This document shows positions 46,830 to 56,273 of a stretch of DNA of 64,000 nucleotides, in pieces. Location of the stretch: positions 186,001 through 250,000 of the forward strand of contig NZ_FRCK01000001.1 of NCBI RefSeq assembly GCF_900142875.1, given 5' to 3'. Source of the stretch: Paracoccus solventivorans (lineage in GTDB: Bacteria; Pseudomonadota; Alphaproteobacteria; Rhodobacterales; Rhodobacteraceae). How positions within the stretch are numbered: the stretch's first letter is position 1; every line of letters begins with the position of its first letter. The notes under the pieces were generated by a model. That model saw only the letters and a program-made list of their open reading frames with translations. It ran no database searches and had not been told where the DNA came from. The translations under genes were made by a program, and so were the position numbers.

Positions 46830-46866
46830 AGCCCTTCGATCAGCTAGCATATTTTTTCAAAGGGCT
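46830..46866 (-). promoter_or_regulatory. inverted repeat around the small-gene promoter
   Basis: AGCCCTTCGA (46830-46839) and TCAAAGGGCT (46857-46866) form a 10-bp inverted repeat with one mismatch. The 17-nt centre contains a minus-strand TATGCT -10-like box. It could be an operator or a 5' UTR hairpin. Confidence 0.4.
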
Positions 46867-47036
46867 TGGTTGGACTTATGGCATATTTCCCTACGCCTGT
46901 CAGGTGGATCAGTTCCAAGGCGGGTATCCGCGCAACCCTACCTGTTACATTTCTGCACCTGCCACCAACTCGCGTCTAGGTTTTACGGCGCCACTGGACA
47001 CGCCGGAGGGACCGAGCAACTGGCACGGGCTTGGGG

Positions 47037-48086
47037 TCAGGGAGCCCCCAGGATCCAGCTTTGGTAAGGGATGTAACATGACTGGAAATGCCCCGAGCTC
47101 ATGGTCCAGACCACGAAGAACACCAGAAGGCCAAGATACGGTGCCGCCGCGAGAATGGGGCGGGACGGCAGCGACTGCATCCAGGGAATGCGGGCGAAGA
47201 TCAGGGCCTGCAACGGGATGAAGTAATAGCCGAGGCGATCCGCGATGATGGTCGATACCGGCAGCAGGGCGGCGATCAGCATCATCCCGACCGCGCCGAG
47301 GGTAACGAACTGGTAGTCCTGAGGGAACTCTCGCTTCCAGGCTTTCCGCAGGAACAGGAAGAAGAACATGCTGCTCAACGACAGAAGCGCGATCCTCAGC
47401 GGGCCGCCGAAAGCATCCCTTCCGGTGTCGATGTATCGCTGAGTTGCTATTTGCCCCGCCTCTCCTGCCATCAGCAGGACGACTCCGGGCAGCGCGAGCA
47501 TGACAGCGCCCAGGATGCGAACGCCGGTGATCTTGCGCGAGACCAGGGGGGCGAGCAGAAGGAAGATCGCGGCGCTGCTGTGGAAGCTGGCCGCCAGAAC
47601 CACCCAGAACAAGAAACCAAGCAGCCGCCCATCCATGAAGCGCGTCATGGCAACACAGATCAACCCGATGGCCGCGCCTTGCCGGATGCCCGACATCGGC
47701 ATGTTGATCAGCAGAACGGGAAACAGGAGAACCAGGAAACCCAGAGGATCCGGCTGTCGGCGCGCCAGGACATGAATGCCCGCAAAACAGACCAGCGACG
47801 ACAGGACGTTGATCCACGGATAGGGCAGCCCGAGCATGTGCTGCAGCCGCAGCAGGGACCACCAGACCGGCTCTACATTCTGCAGGGCCTGGTCCCGGGT
47901 CATGCTGCGAGCGAGTTCGTACTGGTTCAGATAGCCGCCCCAGTCGCAGCCGACCTCGAATCTGAACCCCGAAAACAGGAACAGAATCGCAAGGACTATC
48001 GGATACAGCTGCCGGTTCAGCCGCGGCTGCCCCAGAACAGCGTAGCGCAGCAGGAACAGGCTAAGTGTCATCCCGATATAGATCAT
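47037..48086 (-). CDS. EpsG-family polysaccharide polymerase-like membrane protein
   Basis: A 349-residue protein with about ten hydrophobic spans. Family features are FSGFRFEVGCDWGGYLNQYELA (core FRFEVGCDWGGYL), NMPMSGIRQGAAIGL and FHSSAAIFLLLAPL, the pattern of EpsG/Wzy-like O-unit polymerases (Arg-x-x-x-G-x-D-W and GIRQ). It probably joins lipid-linked repeat units in the periplasm. It is the last long gene of the minus-strand operon, 133 nt after the UbiA-like gene. Confidence 0.82.
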   Translation of the reverse strand: MIYIGMTLSLFLLRYAVLGQPRLNRQLYPIVLAILFLFSGFRFEVGCDWGGYLNQYELARSMTRDQALQNVEPVWWSLLRLQHMLGLPYPWINVLSSLVCFAGIHVLARRQPDPLGFLVLLFPVLLINMPMSGIRQGAAIGLICVAMTRFMDGRLLGFLFWVVLAASFHSSAAIFLLLAPLVSRKITGVRILGAVMLALPGVVLLMAGEAGQIATQRYIDTGRDAFGGPLRIALLSLSSMFFFLFLRKAWKREFPQDYQFVTLGAVGMMLIAALLPVSTIIADRLGYYFIPLQALIFARIPWMQSLPSRPILAAAPYLGLLVFFVVWTMSSGHFQSCYIPYQSWILGAP

Positions 48087-48219
48087 GTGCGCAGCGCTTT
48101 CCCCGAAAAACTTCCCGCCACGCGTTCTGGCAACCCTAGGGCAAGCGCAGCGGTAATTTGCAGCATCATCAGCACAGCGACAGGACTCAGGTGGCCGTTC
48201 ATTAAAGAGGCGCCATAAA

Positions 48220-48999
48220 TCAGGGCTGCTTCGCGGCAGCCAATCCTACAAAACAAAGCCAGGCCCAGACGATCAGCGGAGCAATCTGAGAGGAAAGTCC
48301 GACAATCGTCAGAACGGCGGGCAGGGTTAACGCCATCGACTGGAAATGGAACCAGGGCTTGCGCCGCTCTGGCAGGGAAAGCCGGTCCTTCGATTCCTGA
48401 TAGGTCAGAAGTCGGGGATAGGAGAAGCAAAAAACGCCCGTCGCCAAAACAACCAAGGCGGCACTTCCAGATCCTCCTAGTAACAAGCCCGGATAGATCG
48501 GCAAGAAAAACCGAAGCACCGACATTTGCAGGAAGCTGGCGAATTTCAGCTCGACCTGCGGCACCGTATTATGTGCCAAAATCACGGCGGCAAGTGCGGC
48601 GCAGGCGACCAGATAGCCGGGATGCTCGCCAAGGCCGGTGGTGATCACGATTGCTAGGAAAAGCGCGATACGGATCACGGCGAACAGAAAGATATAACCG
48701 CGCTTGACCCTGTAGCCCAACCGATCCCGCGCCACGACATCGCGGCGCAGCCCCATGGTGTCATTCATCAGATAGCCGATTTCATACAGGCTGATGAAAG
48801 CCGCAAACCCGACGAAGTAATGGAAAACCGCACTGGCAAAGCCGAGATCCCTTAAGAAAATCAACAGGATCATGCCTGGGACCCAAGCCGTGACAGCATT
48901 GGCCAGATGGTCACGCAGACCATGCATCCGGGTATGGACGCTGTAGAGATAAGGAACCAGCGCCAGGTAAGGTTTAATGCCCGATGAACTGTGCATCAA
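48220..48999 (-). CDS. UbiA-superfamily-like membrane prenyltransferase
   Basis: A 259-residue protein with seven to nine hydrophobic spans. YEIGYLMNDTMGLRRDVVARDR resembles the first Asp-rich loop of UbiA enzymes (NDxxDxxxD), but the middle Asp is Gly here (core YLMNDTMGLRRD). KFASFLQMSVLRFFLPIYPG recalls the second loop region ending in R..xG. Related enzymes move phosphoribose or aromatic groups to polyprenyl phosphates. It overlaps the HAD gene by 26 nt; HAD-UbiA pairs or fusions are known. Substrate and activity are uncertain. Confidence 0.55.
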   Translation of the reverse strand: MMHSSSGIKPYLALVPYLYSVHTRMHGLRDHLANAVTAWVPGMILLIFLRDLGFASAVFHYFVGFAAFISLYEIGYLMNDTMGLRRDVVARDRLGYRVKRGYIFLFAVIRIALFLAIVITTGLGEHPGYLVACAALAAVILAHNTVPQVELKFASFLQMSVLRFFLPIYPGLLLGGSGSAALVVLATGVFCFSYPRLLTYQESKDRLSLPERRKPWFHFQSMALTLPAVLTIVGLSSQIAPLIVWAWLCFVGLAAAKQP

Positions 49000-49642
49000 A
49001 TGCCCTCATCCAAGGTTTTATAGGGCCCTTGTGAACAATATGCGCGCGGGCCGCGACCGCGATGATATCGGCATCGCTTCGGTTGTCTGTCACAACCTCG
49101 AGGCCGACCCCGTCCAGCCGGCAGCCAAGCCAGCGCTCTAGCGCTTCGCGCTTGCGTCCCATCAGATCTACCTCCAGCCGACCCTGGCAGCGTCCGCGCC
49201 GAAAGGCCAGCTTCGAGGCAAGCCAAGGAAGCCCTCTCCGTCCTGCGATCTCGCCAATGACGATATCGAGACCGTTCGAGATCAGAACCGTCTCGGGATT
49301 TTTCTGTCTCAGGTGGATCAAGAGTTCATCGACCGGACGCACAGCGCGCTCCGCCAGGGTATCGACATAGCGAACCACTGAACGCTCCAGTGCGCCCCGG
49401 CTTTCGCCGCGCAGACTACGAATGGTCAACCAGCGGTGAAGGTCGATCCGCAATATCCGGTCCAGCCCGGCCAGCGCCACCCACGCGACCGAGCCACGCC
49501 GAGAAATTGCACGCAACAGTAAATAGCGCTTCTTATTGTCAGCCTGCCGGTGGTGATACAGGCAGAATTCTGCGGTCGTATTTGCGTCATACAACGTGCC
49601 GCAGACATCAACCGCCAAGACCCTTCGCTGTGCGCGCTTCAT
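48974..49642 (-). CDS. HAD-superfamily hydrolase-like protein
   Basis: A 222-residue HAD protein. Motif I reads AVDVCGTLYD: the nucleophile Asp is kept, but the second Asp usual in phosphatases is Cys. Motif II is VLISNGLD, and motif IV is VTDNRSDADII. The cap is helical (about residues 25-95). The altered motif I means a classical phosphatase reaction is not certain. It overlaps the glycosyltransferase upstream by 4 nt and the UbiA-like gene by 26 nt, so these work together. Confidence 0.72.
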   Translation of the reverse strand: MKRAQRRVLAVDVCGTLYDANTTAEFCLYHHRQADNKKRYLLLRAISRRGSVAWVALAGLDRILRIDLHRWLTIRSLRGESRGALERSVVRYVDTLAERAVRPVDELLIHLRQKNPETVLISNGLDIVIGEIAGRRGLPWLASKLAFRRGRCQGRLEVDLMGRKREALERWLGCRLDGVGLEVVTDNRSDADIIAVAARAHIVHKGPIKPWMRAFDAQFIGH

Positions 49643-50928
49643 GTCCGGGACTCGGACACAAAATTGCGGTAGATGGCATCATAGGCGCTGATGGCGTGAT
49701 CCATTCTGAAATAGGTTCCGGCACGGCGGCTGATTTCCTGAGGTGGCAGAAATCCTCCGTCAAGCCCCGCAATCACCGCTGCGGTGCATTGCGCGATTGC
49801 GTCATCGCCAAAATCGGGCAAGACAAATCCGTTCTCGCCATCTGTGATGATCCGGCGCGCGTCCCCTACGCCGGCATTCGTGACCACTGGCAGGCCACAG
49901 GACAGGTATTCCCCTACCTTGGTGGCCGACACTCCAAGGCTAGAAAAATTCTGGATAATGGGCGAGATCCCGACATCTGCGGTGGCCAGCATTCCCGGCA
50001 CTTCATGATGGGCGCATCTGACGAAGAAACAAAGCCTCGGATCCAGCACAACACCGACCTGGGCGGCTGCTTCGGCATGAGACGCGAACTGATGATCTCC
50101 GATGAACAGAAGCGAAGTCTGGACTCCCCGTTCCGTCATGCTCTGCCAGAGACGATAAAGCACGTCGAGCCGGTAGAGCCCCCCTGCTGACCCGAGATAG
50201 GCAATGACCCTGCTTTGAGCGGGAATACCCAGTCGGCTGCGGCGATCCGGCTTGCCAGAGAGGGGCCGAAAAATATCGCCCCGCACCGAACACGGAATGA
50301 CGCTGATCGGAGCACCATTATAGTCCGGACGGGAAGAGACAATATCGCGGGCATCCGCCGTCAGCGTCACGATCGCACTTGCTTCGGAAATGGCCCGGGA
50401 TTCTGTTGCGCGCAGCCACTTTACAACCTGTTGCCAAATCAGACGGTCCATATTCCAGAAACCTCCCTCGATACGCTGGTCAATCCAGAACCCACGCATG
50501 TCGAACAGGAAAGGGATCCGGTGCCGAGCGCTGGCCTCCAGCACGGCCTTCAGCGGCATGTAACTGCGGCAATGGATCAGATCAGGCCGCGCCCCTGCAA
50601 TGCTCCGCTCCAGAGCACGCGCCAGCCGCGACGGCAGGAGAAACCGTTCCAGTTTGTAAAGTGGCCCAGCACTGCGCCTCAGCGGGTAGTAGCGGATCGC
50701 TGCGACCTCAAGCCGCTTTCTCCATGCGCCCTCCCTGTCCCAGTCATTCACGCGTGTCTCGACGGAGAGGCTTTCTAGGATATGCCCGCGTGCCGCCAGC
50801 CCTTCGAGATAAGGCAGAATCTGCGCCGTCCCGATATGACCGGAAAGCGCGTCATTTGTCACAAAGACTGAGCGGGCATGTCCGGTGCCACCGACACCGG
50901 CCATAGCGTCATTTGCGTGACTAAACAT
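49639..50928 (-). CDS. glycosyltransferase family 4-type protein
   Basis: A 429-residue GT-B glycosyltransferase. The N-terminal domain has IGTAQILPYLEGLAARGH, a donor-free acceptor domain, HCRSYMPLKAVLEA and FDMRGFWIDQ. The C-terminal domain has VIPCSVRGDIFRP, AYLGSAGGLYRLDVL and the nucleotide-sugar site VSATKVGEYLSCGLPVVTNAGVGD (core TKVGEYLSCGLPVV). GAGAGGTGG precedes the ATG at 50928, which overlaps the asnB stop by 8 nt. Similar to the gene at 52900 in the N-terminal plan. The sugar is unknown. Confidence 0.85.
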   Translation of the reverse strand: MFSHANDAMAGVGGTGHARSVFVTNDALSGHIGTAQILPYLEGLAARGHILESLSVETRVNDWDREGAWRKRLEVAAIRYYPLRRSAGPLYKLERFLLPSRLARALERSIAGARPDLIHCRSYMPLKAVLEASARHRIPFLFDMRGFWIDQRIEGGFWNMDRLIWQQVVKWLRATESRAISEASAIVTLTADARDIVSSRPDYNGAPISVIPCSVRGDIFRPLSGKPDRRSRLGIPAQSRVIAYLGSAGGLYRLDVLYRLWQSMTERGVQTSLLFIGDHQFASHAEAAAQVGVVLDPRLCFFVRCAHHEVPGMLATADVGISPIIQNFSSLGVSATKVGEYLSCGLPVVTNAGVGDARRIITDGENGFVLPDFGDDAIAQCTAAVIAGLDGGFLPPQEISRRAGTYFRMDHAISAYDAIYRNFVSESRT

Positions 50929-52912
50929 TGCGCCACCTCTCAAGCCAAGCCTGAAACATCAATACCGCCCATAACCGGGGGGTCCCGTCTGGCCGGCCGG
51001 ACTGGTGCTCCATCCAGATTTTTCTGATCGGCCTAGGGTCGAGGAACCCGTCCTGCTCCAGCCGGGCCGGGGTGAGCAGATCTTCGGCCCAGGGACGCAG
51101 AGGCCCACGCAGCCAATCTCCTATCGGAATAGCAAATCCCGCCTTTGGCCGTTCGATCAATTCCCGCGGGACGCGACGATAAAGAATCTGGCGCAGCGCC
51201 CATTTCCCTTGGTTATCGCGAATCCTCATGCGCGCTGGCAAGCGCATCGAAAACGCAATGACCGCAGGATCAAGGAAGGGTACCCGCGTTTCAAGGCTGA
51301 CCCCCATCGCCGCGCGATCGACCTTGCACAGAATATCATCGGGAAGATAGCTTCGCATATCCTGCGCCATCATTCGCGCAACCGGATCACCGTCAAGGCA
51401 AGCCGGCAAGGAATCATCAAGCAGAGACCGCGGCTCTTTTTGCAATCCGCGTACCAGCGCAGCGCCGTCCCACTCTGAAACGAGGCTGCGATAAAGACCG
51501 TCGAGGTTATTAACCTCCCGCAGGCGTCTGGCGAGCCGATGGGCCTTGTCGCCCGGCCACATGATGCGCGGCCCGCCCACGCGCCCCAGCATGTGCCCCA
51601 TTCGGTCCCATGCCGGAATTGGTATTGCGCGAGTACCAGCCCCAACCCCGCGGCGCAGAGCCGGTGGCATCCAACTCAAGCGCTGCCAGATCCGTGGTCC
51701 CCAGAAATAACGATTATAGCCCCCAAACAACTCGTCCCCGGCGTCGCCCGACAGCGCTACAGTGACATTCGCGCGCGCCGCACGGCAAAGAAGGAAGGTG
51801 GGTATCTGGGAAGAATCCGCAAATGGCTCATCATACAGGTCAGGTAAATGGGGGATGACCTCCCGGGCGTCCTGCTCTGTCACGGTCATCTCGCTGTGAT
51901 CCGTGCCCAGATGGCGAGCCACGGCGGCGGCATGAGGAGCTTCGTTAAAGGCCGGGTTCTCGAACCCGATGGTGAAGGTCTTGACCGGTCCCGGCGATTG
52001 CTCCTGCATCAGGGCGGTGACGAGAGAGCTGTCGATTCCTCCGGACAGGAACGCGCCCAGCGGAACATCCGCCACCATCTGCCGTCCGATCGCGGTCCTG
52101 AGCGTATGCTCCAGAGCACCAATCGCCTCCTCTTCATCAGTCAGAAGCGTGCGGCACCCCATTTCTATCACATCATTCAGCGACCAGTAGCGCCGGATCG
52201 ACAAGCTGCCGTGCTGCTCACCTGGGCGCAGAGGTTCCGACGGGACTGTAGCAGGAGCATGGCCGGCAACCTCCAGCACTGTACCGGGTTCAAGCTTGAA
52301 GATCCCGGGATGAATACTGCGGGGTGCCGGGACATAGGTAAATCGCAGATACTGGGCGAGCGCCGCTCGACAGATCCCGCAGGGAAAGCCCGGATGGCCA
52401 CGCAACGCCTTCAGCTCGGAACCGAAAACGATGCTTCTGCCGGCCCAGCCCCAATAAAGCGGCTTTTCGCCCATCCGATCACGAGCGAGCGAAAGCCGCC
52501 GTTCACGGCGATCCCAGAGAGCCAGCGCGAACATCCCGGTTGCGCGGCGCAGGGTTTCGTCAAGGCCCCAGTGCGCGATACCCGCCAAAAGCGTTTCCGT
52601 ATCGGAATGACCCCGCCATGTCAGCACCGCGCCAGCTGCCTCGAGTTCCCGGCGCAGGTCGAGGTGATTGTAGATCTCGCCGTTGATGACGATGATCCAG
52701 CGTCCACAGGCCGAGATCATGGGCTGGGCGCCTGCCGCAGAAAGATCAAGAATGGCCAGGCGGCGGTGACCCAAGGCGACCCCTTCGCCGATCCAGATGC
52801 CCTCTGCATCCGGGCCACGATGAGAAAGCGGGCCAGTCATCGCCGCAATCCGGCCCCGGATATCGCCAAATGTGCTTCCATCGGCATCGAGAAGGCCCGT
52901 CAGTCCGCACAT
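50921..52912 (-). CDS. asnB: glutamine-hydrolysing asparagine synthase-like amidotransferase
   Basis: A 663-residue class II glutamine amidotransferase. MCGLTGLL gives the N-terminal nucleophile Cys2; LSHRGPDAEG, INGEIYNH and RGHSDTETLL complete the glutaminase. The synthetase domain has GAFLSGGIDSSLV (ATP loop), SGDAGDELFGGYNRY and ETRVPFLDP. In a sugar operon such proteins (known: WbpS, WbtH types) amidate uronic acids of O-units rather than making asparagine. That role is inferred from context with the nucleotide-sugar dehydrogenase at 58034. Confidence 0.88.
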   Translation of the reverse strand: MCGLTGLLDADGSTFGDIRGRIAAMTGPLSHRGPDAEGIWIGEGVALGHRRLAILDLSAAGAQPMISACGRWIIVINGEIYNHLDLRRELEAAGAVLTWRGHSDTETLLAGIAHWGLDETLRRATGMFALALWDRRERRLSLARDRMGEKPLYWGWAGRSIVFGSELKALRGHPGFPCGICRAALAQYLRFTYVPAPRSIHPGIFKLEPGTVLEVAGHAPATVPSEPLRPGEQHGSLSIRRYWSLNDVIEMGCRTLLTDEEEAIGALEHTLRTAIGRQMVADVPLGAFLSGGIDSSLVTALMQEQSPGPVKTFTIGFENPAFNEAPHAAAVARHLGTDHSEMTVTEQDAREVIPHLPDLYDEPFADSSQIPTFLLCRAARANVTVALSGDAGDELFGGYNRYFWGPRIWQRLSWMPPALRRGVGAGTRAIPIPAWDRMGHMLGRVGGPRIMWPGDKAHRLARRLREVNNLDGLYRSLVSEWDGAALVRGLQKEPRSLLDDSLPACLDGDPVARMMAQDMRSYLPDDILCKVDRAAMGVSLETRVPFLDPAVIAFSMRLPARMRIRDNQGKWALRQILYRRVPRELIERPKAGFAIPIGDWLRGPLRPWAEDLLTPARLEQDGFLDPRPIRKIWMEHQSGRPDGTPRLWAVLMFQAWLERWRNV

Positions 52913-54126
52913 TCTTGGTGATCCTCTGCAACATTACCGGGCTTACCACCCAGGATATCCGCGTAGAGCCGCCGATAGCTGTCAGTTCCGGCCGACAACG
53001 AAAACACCGCCTCGGCCGCGCTGCGGCAACGTGCAGCAAGATCGGGATCGGTCAGCAGTGCCTCGAGCTCAACCCAAGCCGTTTCCATGTCCTGCGGGGC
53101 GGCGCTGCGGACCAAGATCCCCACGCGGTACTCGCGGATGATGCGGGCGACATCACCTACGCCCTCATTGGCGACAACGGGCAGGCCGCAGCCCAGGATT
53201 TCACCCATGCGGGTGGGTGAGCTTCCGACTTTACCGAGGCCGTCGGTAAAGAACATCACCGACGCAAACTGGTCTTGCAGAACCGAGGGCACCTCATCAG
53301 GTCGAGCCGGTGCGATGACCAGCCGCTCGGCCAGTTCCGGTCCGAGGACCTCGCGTAATCGCCCGGGATCATCCCGCGTGGTCAGCTCGATTTCCAAGGT
53401 CGGATCGCGGCGCAGCCCGGCTTCAAGAAACGCCCGCAGCCAGTCGACCCGGAACCAGCCGCTGAGCATGGTGCCGAGGCAGCCGATCACCCGGCGCGGC
53501 GGGGGCGAGGCCGCGGGACCGAAGCGATCCAGATCGGCGCAGGTCGGGATGACGACCAGCCGCTGATCCTTCAGCTCTTCTGGATAGATCCGCCGCAAAT
53601 GCTCTGCCGCTGCATGGGTCAGCGACACCACCCCGGCCGCCCGGCGAAGGCAGATCCGCTCGGCCGCAACGATCCGGCGATGCAGGAACGACCCGCGGCG
53701 CAGCCTGCCAGCCGTGATCAGCTCTTCAGGCCAGAGCGCCCGCATGTCGAAGATGAAGGGCACCCCCGTCATCCGCGATACGGCCATGGCCACCGCTGCG
53801 GGAATGTATGATCGCGCGTGGATCAGCCGCACGCGTCGAGCCCGCACCTCGCGGCGCACCAGCCAGACCATCCGTAGCATCGACAGCGCCGGCGCGATCA
53901 CCTTGGGCTGTGGCTGGAAGCGTTGAGGCAGCCAGCGGATGCCCAATGCCTCACATTCCGCCCGTGCGGCCGCCATCCGGGCGCTGTCGGCGCGATCCTC
54001 GTCCTTTTCATAGGTGATCAGCGTGATCGCATGATCCCGCGACAGCCCCCGCAGATAAGCCATGACCTGGCTCTGCCCCAGCGGTTCCAGCAGGCCGTTG
54101 CGGGTGAGATAGAGGGTGGGAGTCAT
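52900..54126 (-). CDS. glycosyltransferase family 4-type protein
   Basis: A 408-residue GT-B enzyme. N-terminal LTRNGLLEPLGQSQVMAYLRGL and HARSYIPAAVAMAVSRMTGVPFIFDMRALWPEE (core HARSYIPAAVAM, FDMRALWPEE) match the neighbour at 49639, so the two may be old duplicates. The C-terminal site is RMGEILGCGLPVVANEGVGDVARII (core MGEILGCGLPVVAN). It overlaps asnB by 13 nt and the next gene by 4 nt. The sugar is unknown. Confidence 0.85.
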   Translation of the reverse strand: MTPTLYLTRNGLLEPLGQSQVMAYLRGLSRDHAITLITYEKDEDRADSARMAAARAECEALGIRWLPQRFQPQPKVIAPALSMLRMVWLVRREVRARRVRLIHARSYIPAAVAMAVSRMTGVPFIFDMRALWPEELITAGRLRRGSFLHRRIVAAERICLRRAAGVVSLTHAAAEHLRRIYPEELKDQRLVVIPTCADLDRFGPAASPPPRRVIGCLGTMLSGWFRVDWLRAFLEAGLRRDPTLEIELTTRDDPGRLREVLGPELAERLVIAPARPDEVPSVLQDQFASVMFFTDGLGKVGSSPTRMGEILGCGLPVVANEGVGDVARIIREYRVGILVRSAAPQDMETAWVELEALLTDPDLAARCRSAAEAVFSLSAGTDSYRRLYADILGGKPGNVAEDHQECAD

Positions 54127-55214
54127 GTCAATCCAAGCGCGGAAAGATAGCTTCTCGCGGCGATCTCGGGTGAAAAATCAGCGGCGCGGCGCTTGAGCAA
54201 AACTTGGTCGGCAGGTTCAGCCAATGCAGCAGCCATCGCCCGCGCCAGCGCCGCTGCGTCGCCGACCGGCACCAGACGGCCAAACCGGCCGCCGTCCAGG
54301 ATTTCGGCCGGCCCCGAGGGGCAATCGGTCGAAACCACCGGCAGGCCGAAGGACAGGGCCTCGACGATGACATTGCCGAAACCCTCGTAATCCGAGGAAA
54401 GAACGAAGAGATCCGCAGAGGCGTAGAAAGGCGCAGGGTCCGCGTGGAATCCGGCGAAGATGACCCGTCCAATAATGCCCAGTTCCTCCGCAAGTGCGCG
54501 CAACTTCCCCTCATTGCCTCCTTGGCCCAGGATCATCAGCCGCGCTTGGGCATCGCCTATCTGCGCGAAGGAGCGAAGCAGCAGCGGGTGGTTCTTCACC
54601 TCTTTGAGGTTACCCACGGTCAGAATGCGGCGGCCGGGTGGCACGCCCCACAGCGCATCTGCCTGATCCAAGGCATCAGCAGCAGGCGAAGGCAGCACGC
54701 GTACAGGGTTATGAATCGTGGTCATCCGGCTGGGAGTCATGAACGACAAGCTTGCCATATCGGCAGCGACTCCTTGCGACACGCCGACCCGACCTGAGGC
54801 AAGCCGGTAGCCCACGAAAGTGCTGGATCGCAGGGCGAGGCGGTGCAGCAGTCCCCAGTCACGGTATTGCGCAGAAATGATGCCGTGTTCACTGACTGTC
54901 ACCGAACCACGATGCCCCGCCAGCCGGGCAGCGACGGGGGCGATGACGGTAAGTGGCCACATCGCGGCCAGCAGAGCCTTCGGTCGAGCCTGATGCAAAT
55001 AACGGGCAAGCGCCGGCACAACCTGCCGCGCTCGCGGAGCCTGAAGATCGACCACGGAAAACTCTGCTTGCGCCTCTCCCAGAAAATCACCATCCGCCCG
55101 CATCAGGACAAATTCGACGGGATGTCCGAACCGAACAAACTCCCGCGCCAGATCAAGACTGATCCGCTCCGCCCCACCACCACGGAGGTCGGGGAGGAGG
55201 AGGGAGATGGTCAT
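54123..55214 (-). CDS. glycosyltransferase family 4 protein
   Basis: A 363-residue GT-B enzyme: LLPDLRGGGAERISLDLA at the N-terminus, NPVRVLPSP before the second domain, LTVGNLKEVKNHPLLLRSFA, FVLSSDYEGFGNVIVEALSFGLPVVSTDCPSGPAEIL (core SSDYEGFGNVIVEALSFG; E-x7-E motif) and a short C-terminal helix. This is the common GT4 retaining form. 4-nt overlaps on both sides show a tightly coupled operon. Confidence 0.9.
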   Translation of the reverse strand: MTISLLLPDLRGGGAERISLDLAREFVRFGHPVEFVLMRADGDFLGEAQAEFSVVDLQAPRARQVVPALARYLHQARPKALLAAMWPLTVIAPVAARLAGHRGSVTVSEHGIISAQYRDWGLLHRLALRSSTFVGYRLASGRVGVSQGVAADMASLSFMTPSRMTTIHNPVRVLPSPAADALDQADALWGVPPGRRILTVGNLKEVKNHPLLLRSFAQIGDAQARLMILGQGGNEGKLRALAEELGIIGRVIFAGFHADPAPFYASADLFVLSSDYEGFGNVIVEALSFGLPVVSTDCPSGPAEILDGGRFGRLVPVGDAAALARAMAAALAEPADQVLLKRRAADFSPEIAARSYLSALGLT

Positions 55215-56176
55215 AAGACGCCCCGAGTGCCTGCCACAACGGACTTCAGGCTCGTGCCTATGGACTCGGCACGGATCGGCCCGAAGATTTTTTCGATTGC
55301 GCGATAAAGGGGGGAGCCGACGACGCCATCCCCATGGAGGTTTCGAGCAATATCGAACATCTCGCGCGCGATATCCTCGCAGCCATGACGATGTGCCCTA
55401 CGGGCATTAACCCAGCAATGTTTTGCGAGACCCTTGGCGACGGCATCTTTTGAGTATTGCAGTTCGCTTGTCTCCAGCCTGCGAGCAAAAGCACGATACA
55501 TGGACATGATCGACGCAAAGTCCTCTGGTGATTTCCTCCTTGAAATCCGGCCCGGTGTCTCGTGCTGCCGATATGCGAATATGAGTGTTGGAGTAGCGTA
55601 TGGTACGCAACCTGCAAGAATGGCGCGACAGCAAAAATCAAAATCCTGCTGAAATGCAAGTTTTACGTCAAAACCGCCGATTTTTTCGAATAGTTGCTTA
55701 GGGTATATCCACGCTGATATGGTTGGAAGTGCCGTTAAGAAGCGATCAATTCGCGCGCTGCCCGGAGGAAACATTATTGTTCGGCCTGCCGAACTCACCC
55801 GGCCCAATTCTTCGCTCCACGACACTTCCTCTCCAAACGAAATCGCGCCCTCCGGCAACCCCTTCGCATGTTCGATCTGCTTCTCCAAAGCCTCGGGGAA
55901 CAGGAAATCATCGGAGTCCAGAAATTTTAGGAACCGCCCCCGGCCGACTCGCGCACCGTGGTTTCGTGCGGCACTTGCTCCCGCATTCTCCTGCCGCAGT
56001 GCAACTATTCTGTCGCCATAGCTCTCGATGATTCCCCACGAACCATCGGTCGAGCCATCATCGACGACGACAATTTCTACATCGTGACAACGCTGCATGA
56101 TCACCGAATCAATTGCCGTGCGCAAGGTGCGCTCGGCGTTATAGACCGGGATGATGACAGAAAGGATCGGCGCCAT
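55211..56176 (-). CDS. glycosyltransferase family 2 protein
   Basis: A 321-residue GT-A enzyme: LSVIIPVYNAERTLRTAIDS, EIVVVDDGSTDGSW, NAGASAARNHG, GRFLKFLDSDDFLFPEAL with the DxD metal site, FQQDFDFCCRAILAG. The C-terminal 90 residues are helical and probably bind the membrane or acceptor. Codon and base use is lower in GC than the core genes. It is the first gene of a coupled block, 97 nt after the ABC flippase gene. Confidence 0.9.
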   Translation of the reverse strand: MAPILSVIIPVYNAERTLRTAIDSVIMQRCHDVEIVVVDDGSTDGSWGIIESYGDRIVALRQENAGASAARNHGARVGRGRFLKFLDSDDFLFPEALEKQIEHAKGLPEGAISFGEEVSWSEELGRVSSAGRTIMFPPGSARIDRFLTALPTISAWIYPKQLFEKIGGFDVKLAFQQDFDFCCRAILAGCVPYATPTLIFAYRQHETPGRISRRKSPEDFASIMSMYRAFARRLETSELQYSKDAVAKGLAKHCWVNARRAHRHGCEDIAREMFDIARNLHGDGVVGSPLYRAIEKIFGPIRAESIGTSLKSVVAGTRGVL

Positions 56177-56273
56177 ACTCAGTCCCTCAACGTTACATCA
56201 TGCAGCCGGTAGCTATCTGCCTGATGACGCCATCTATTGATCAAGAAATCGGGGTAGAAAGGAGCTATATAGA

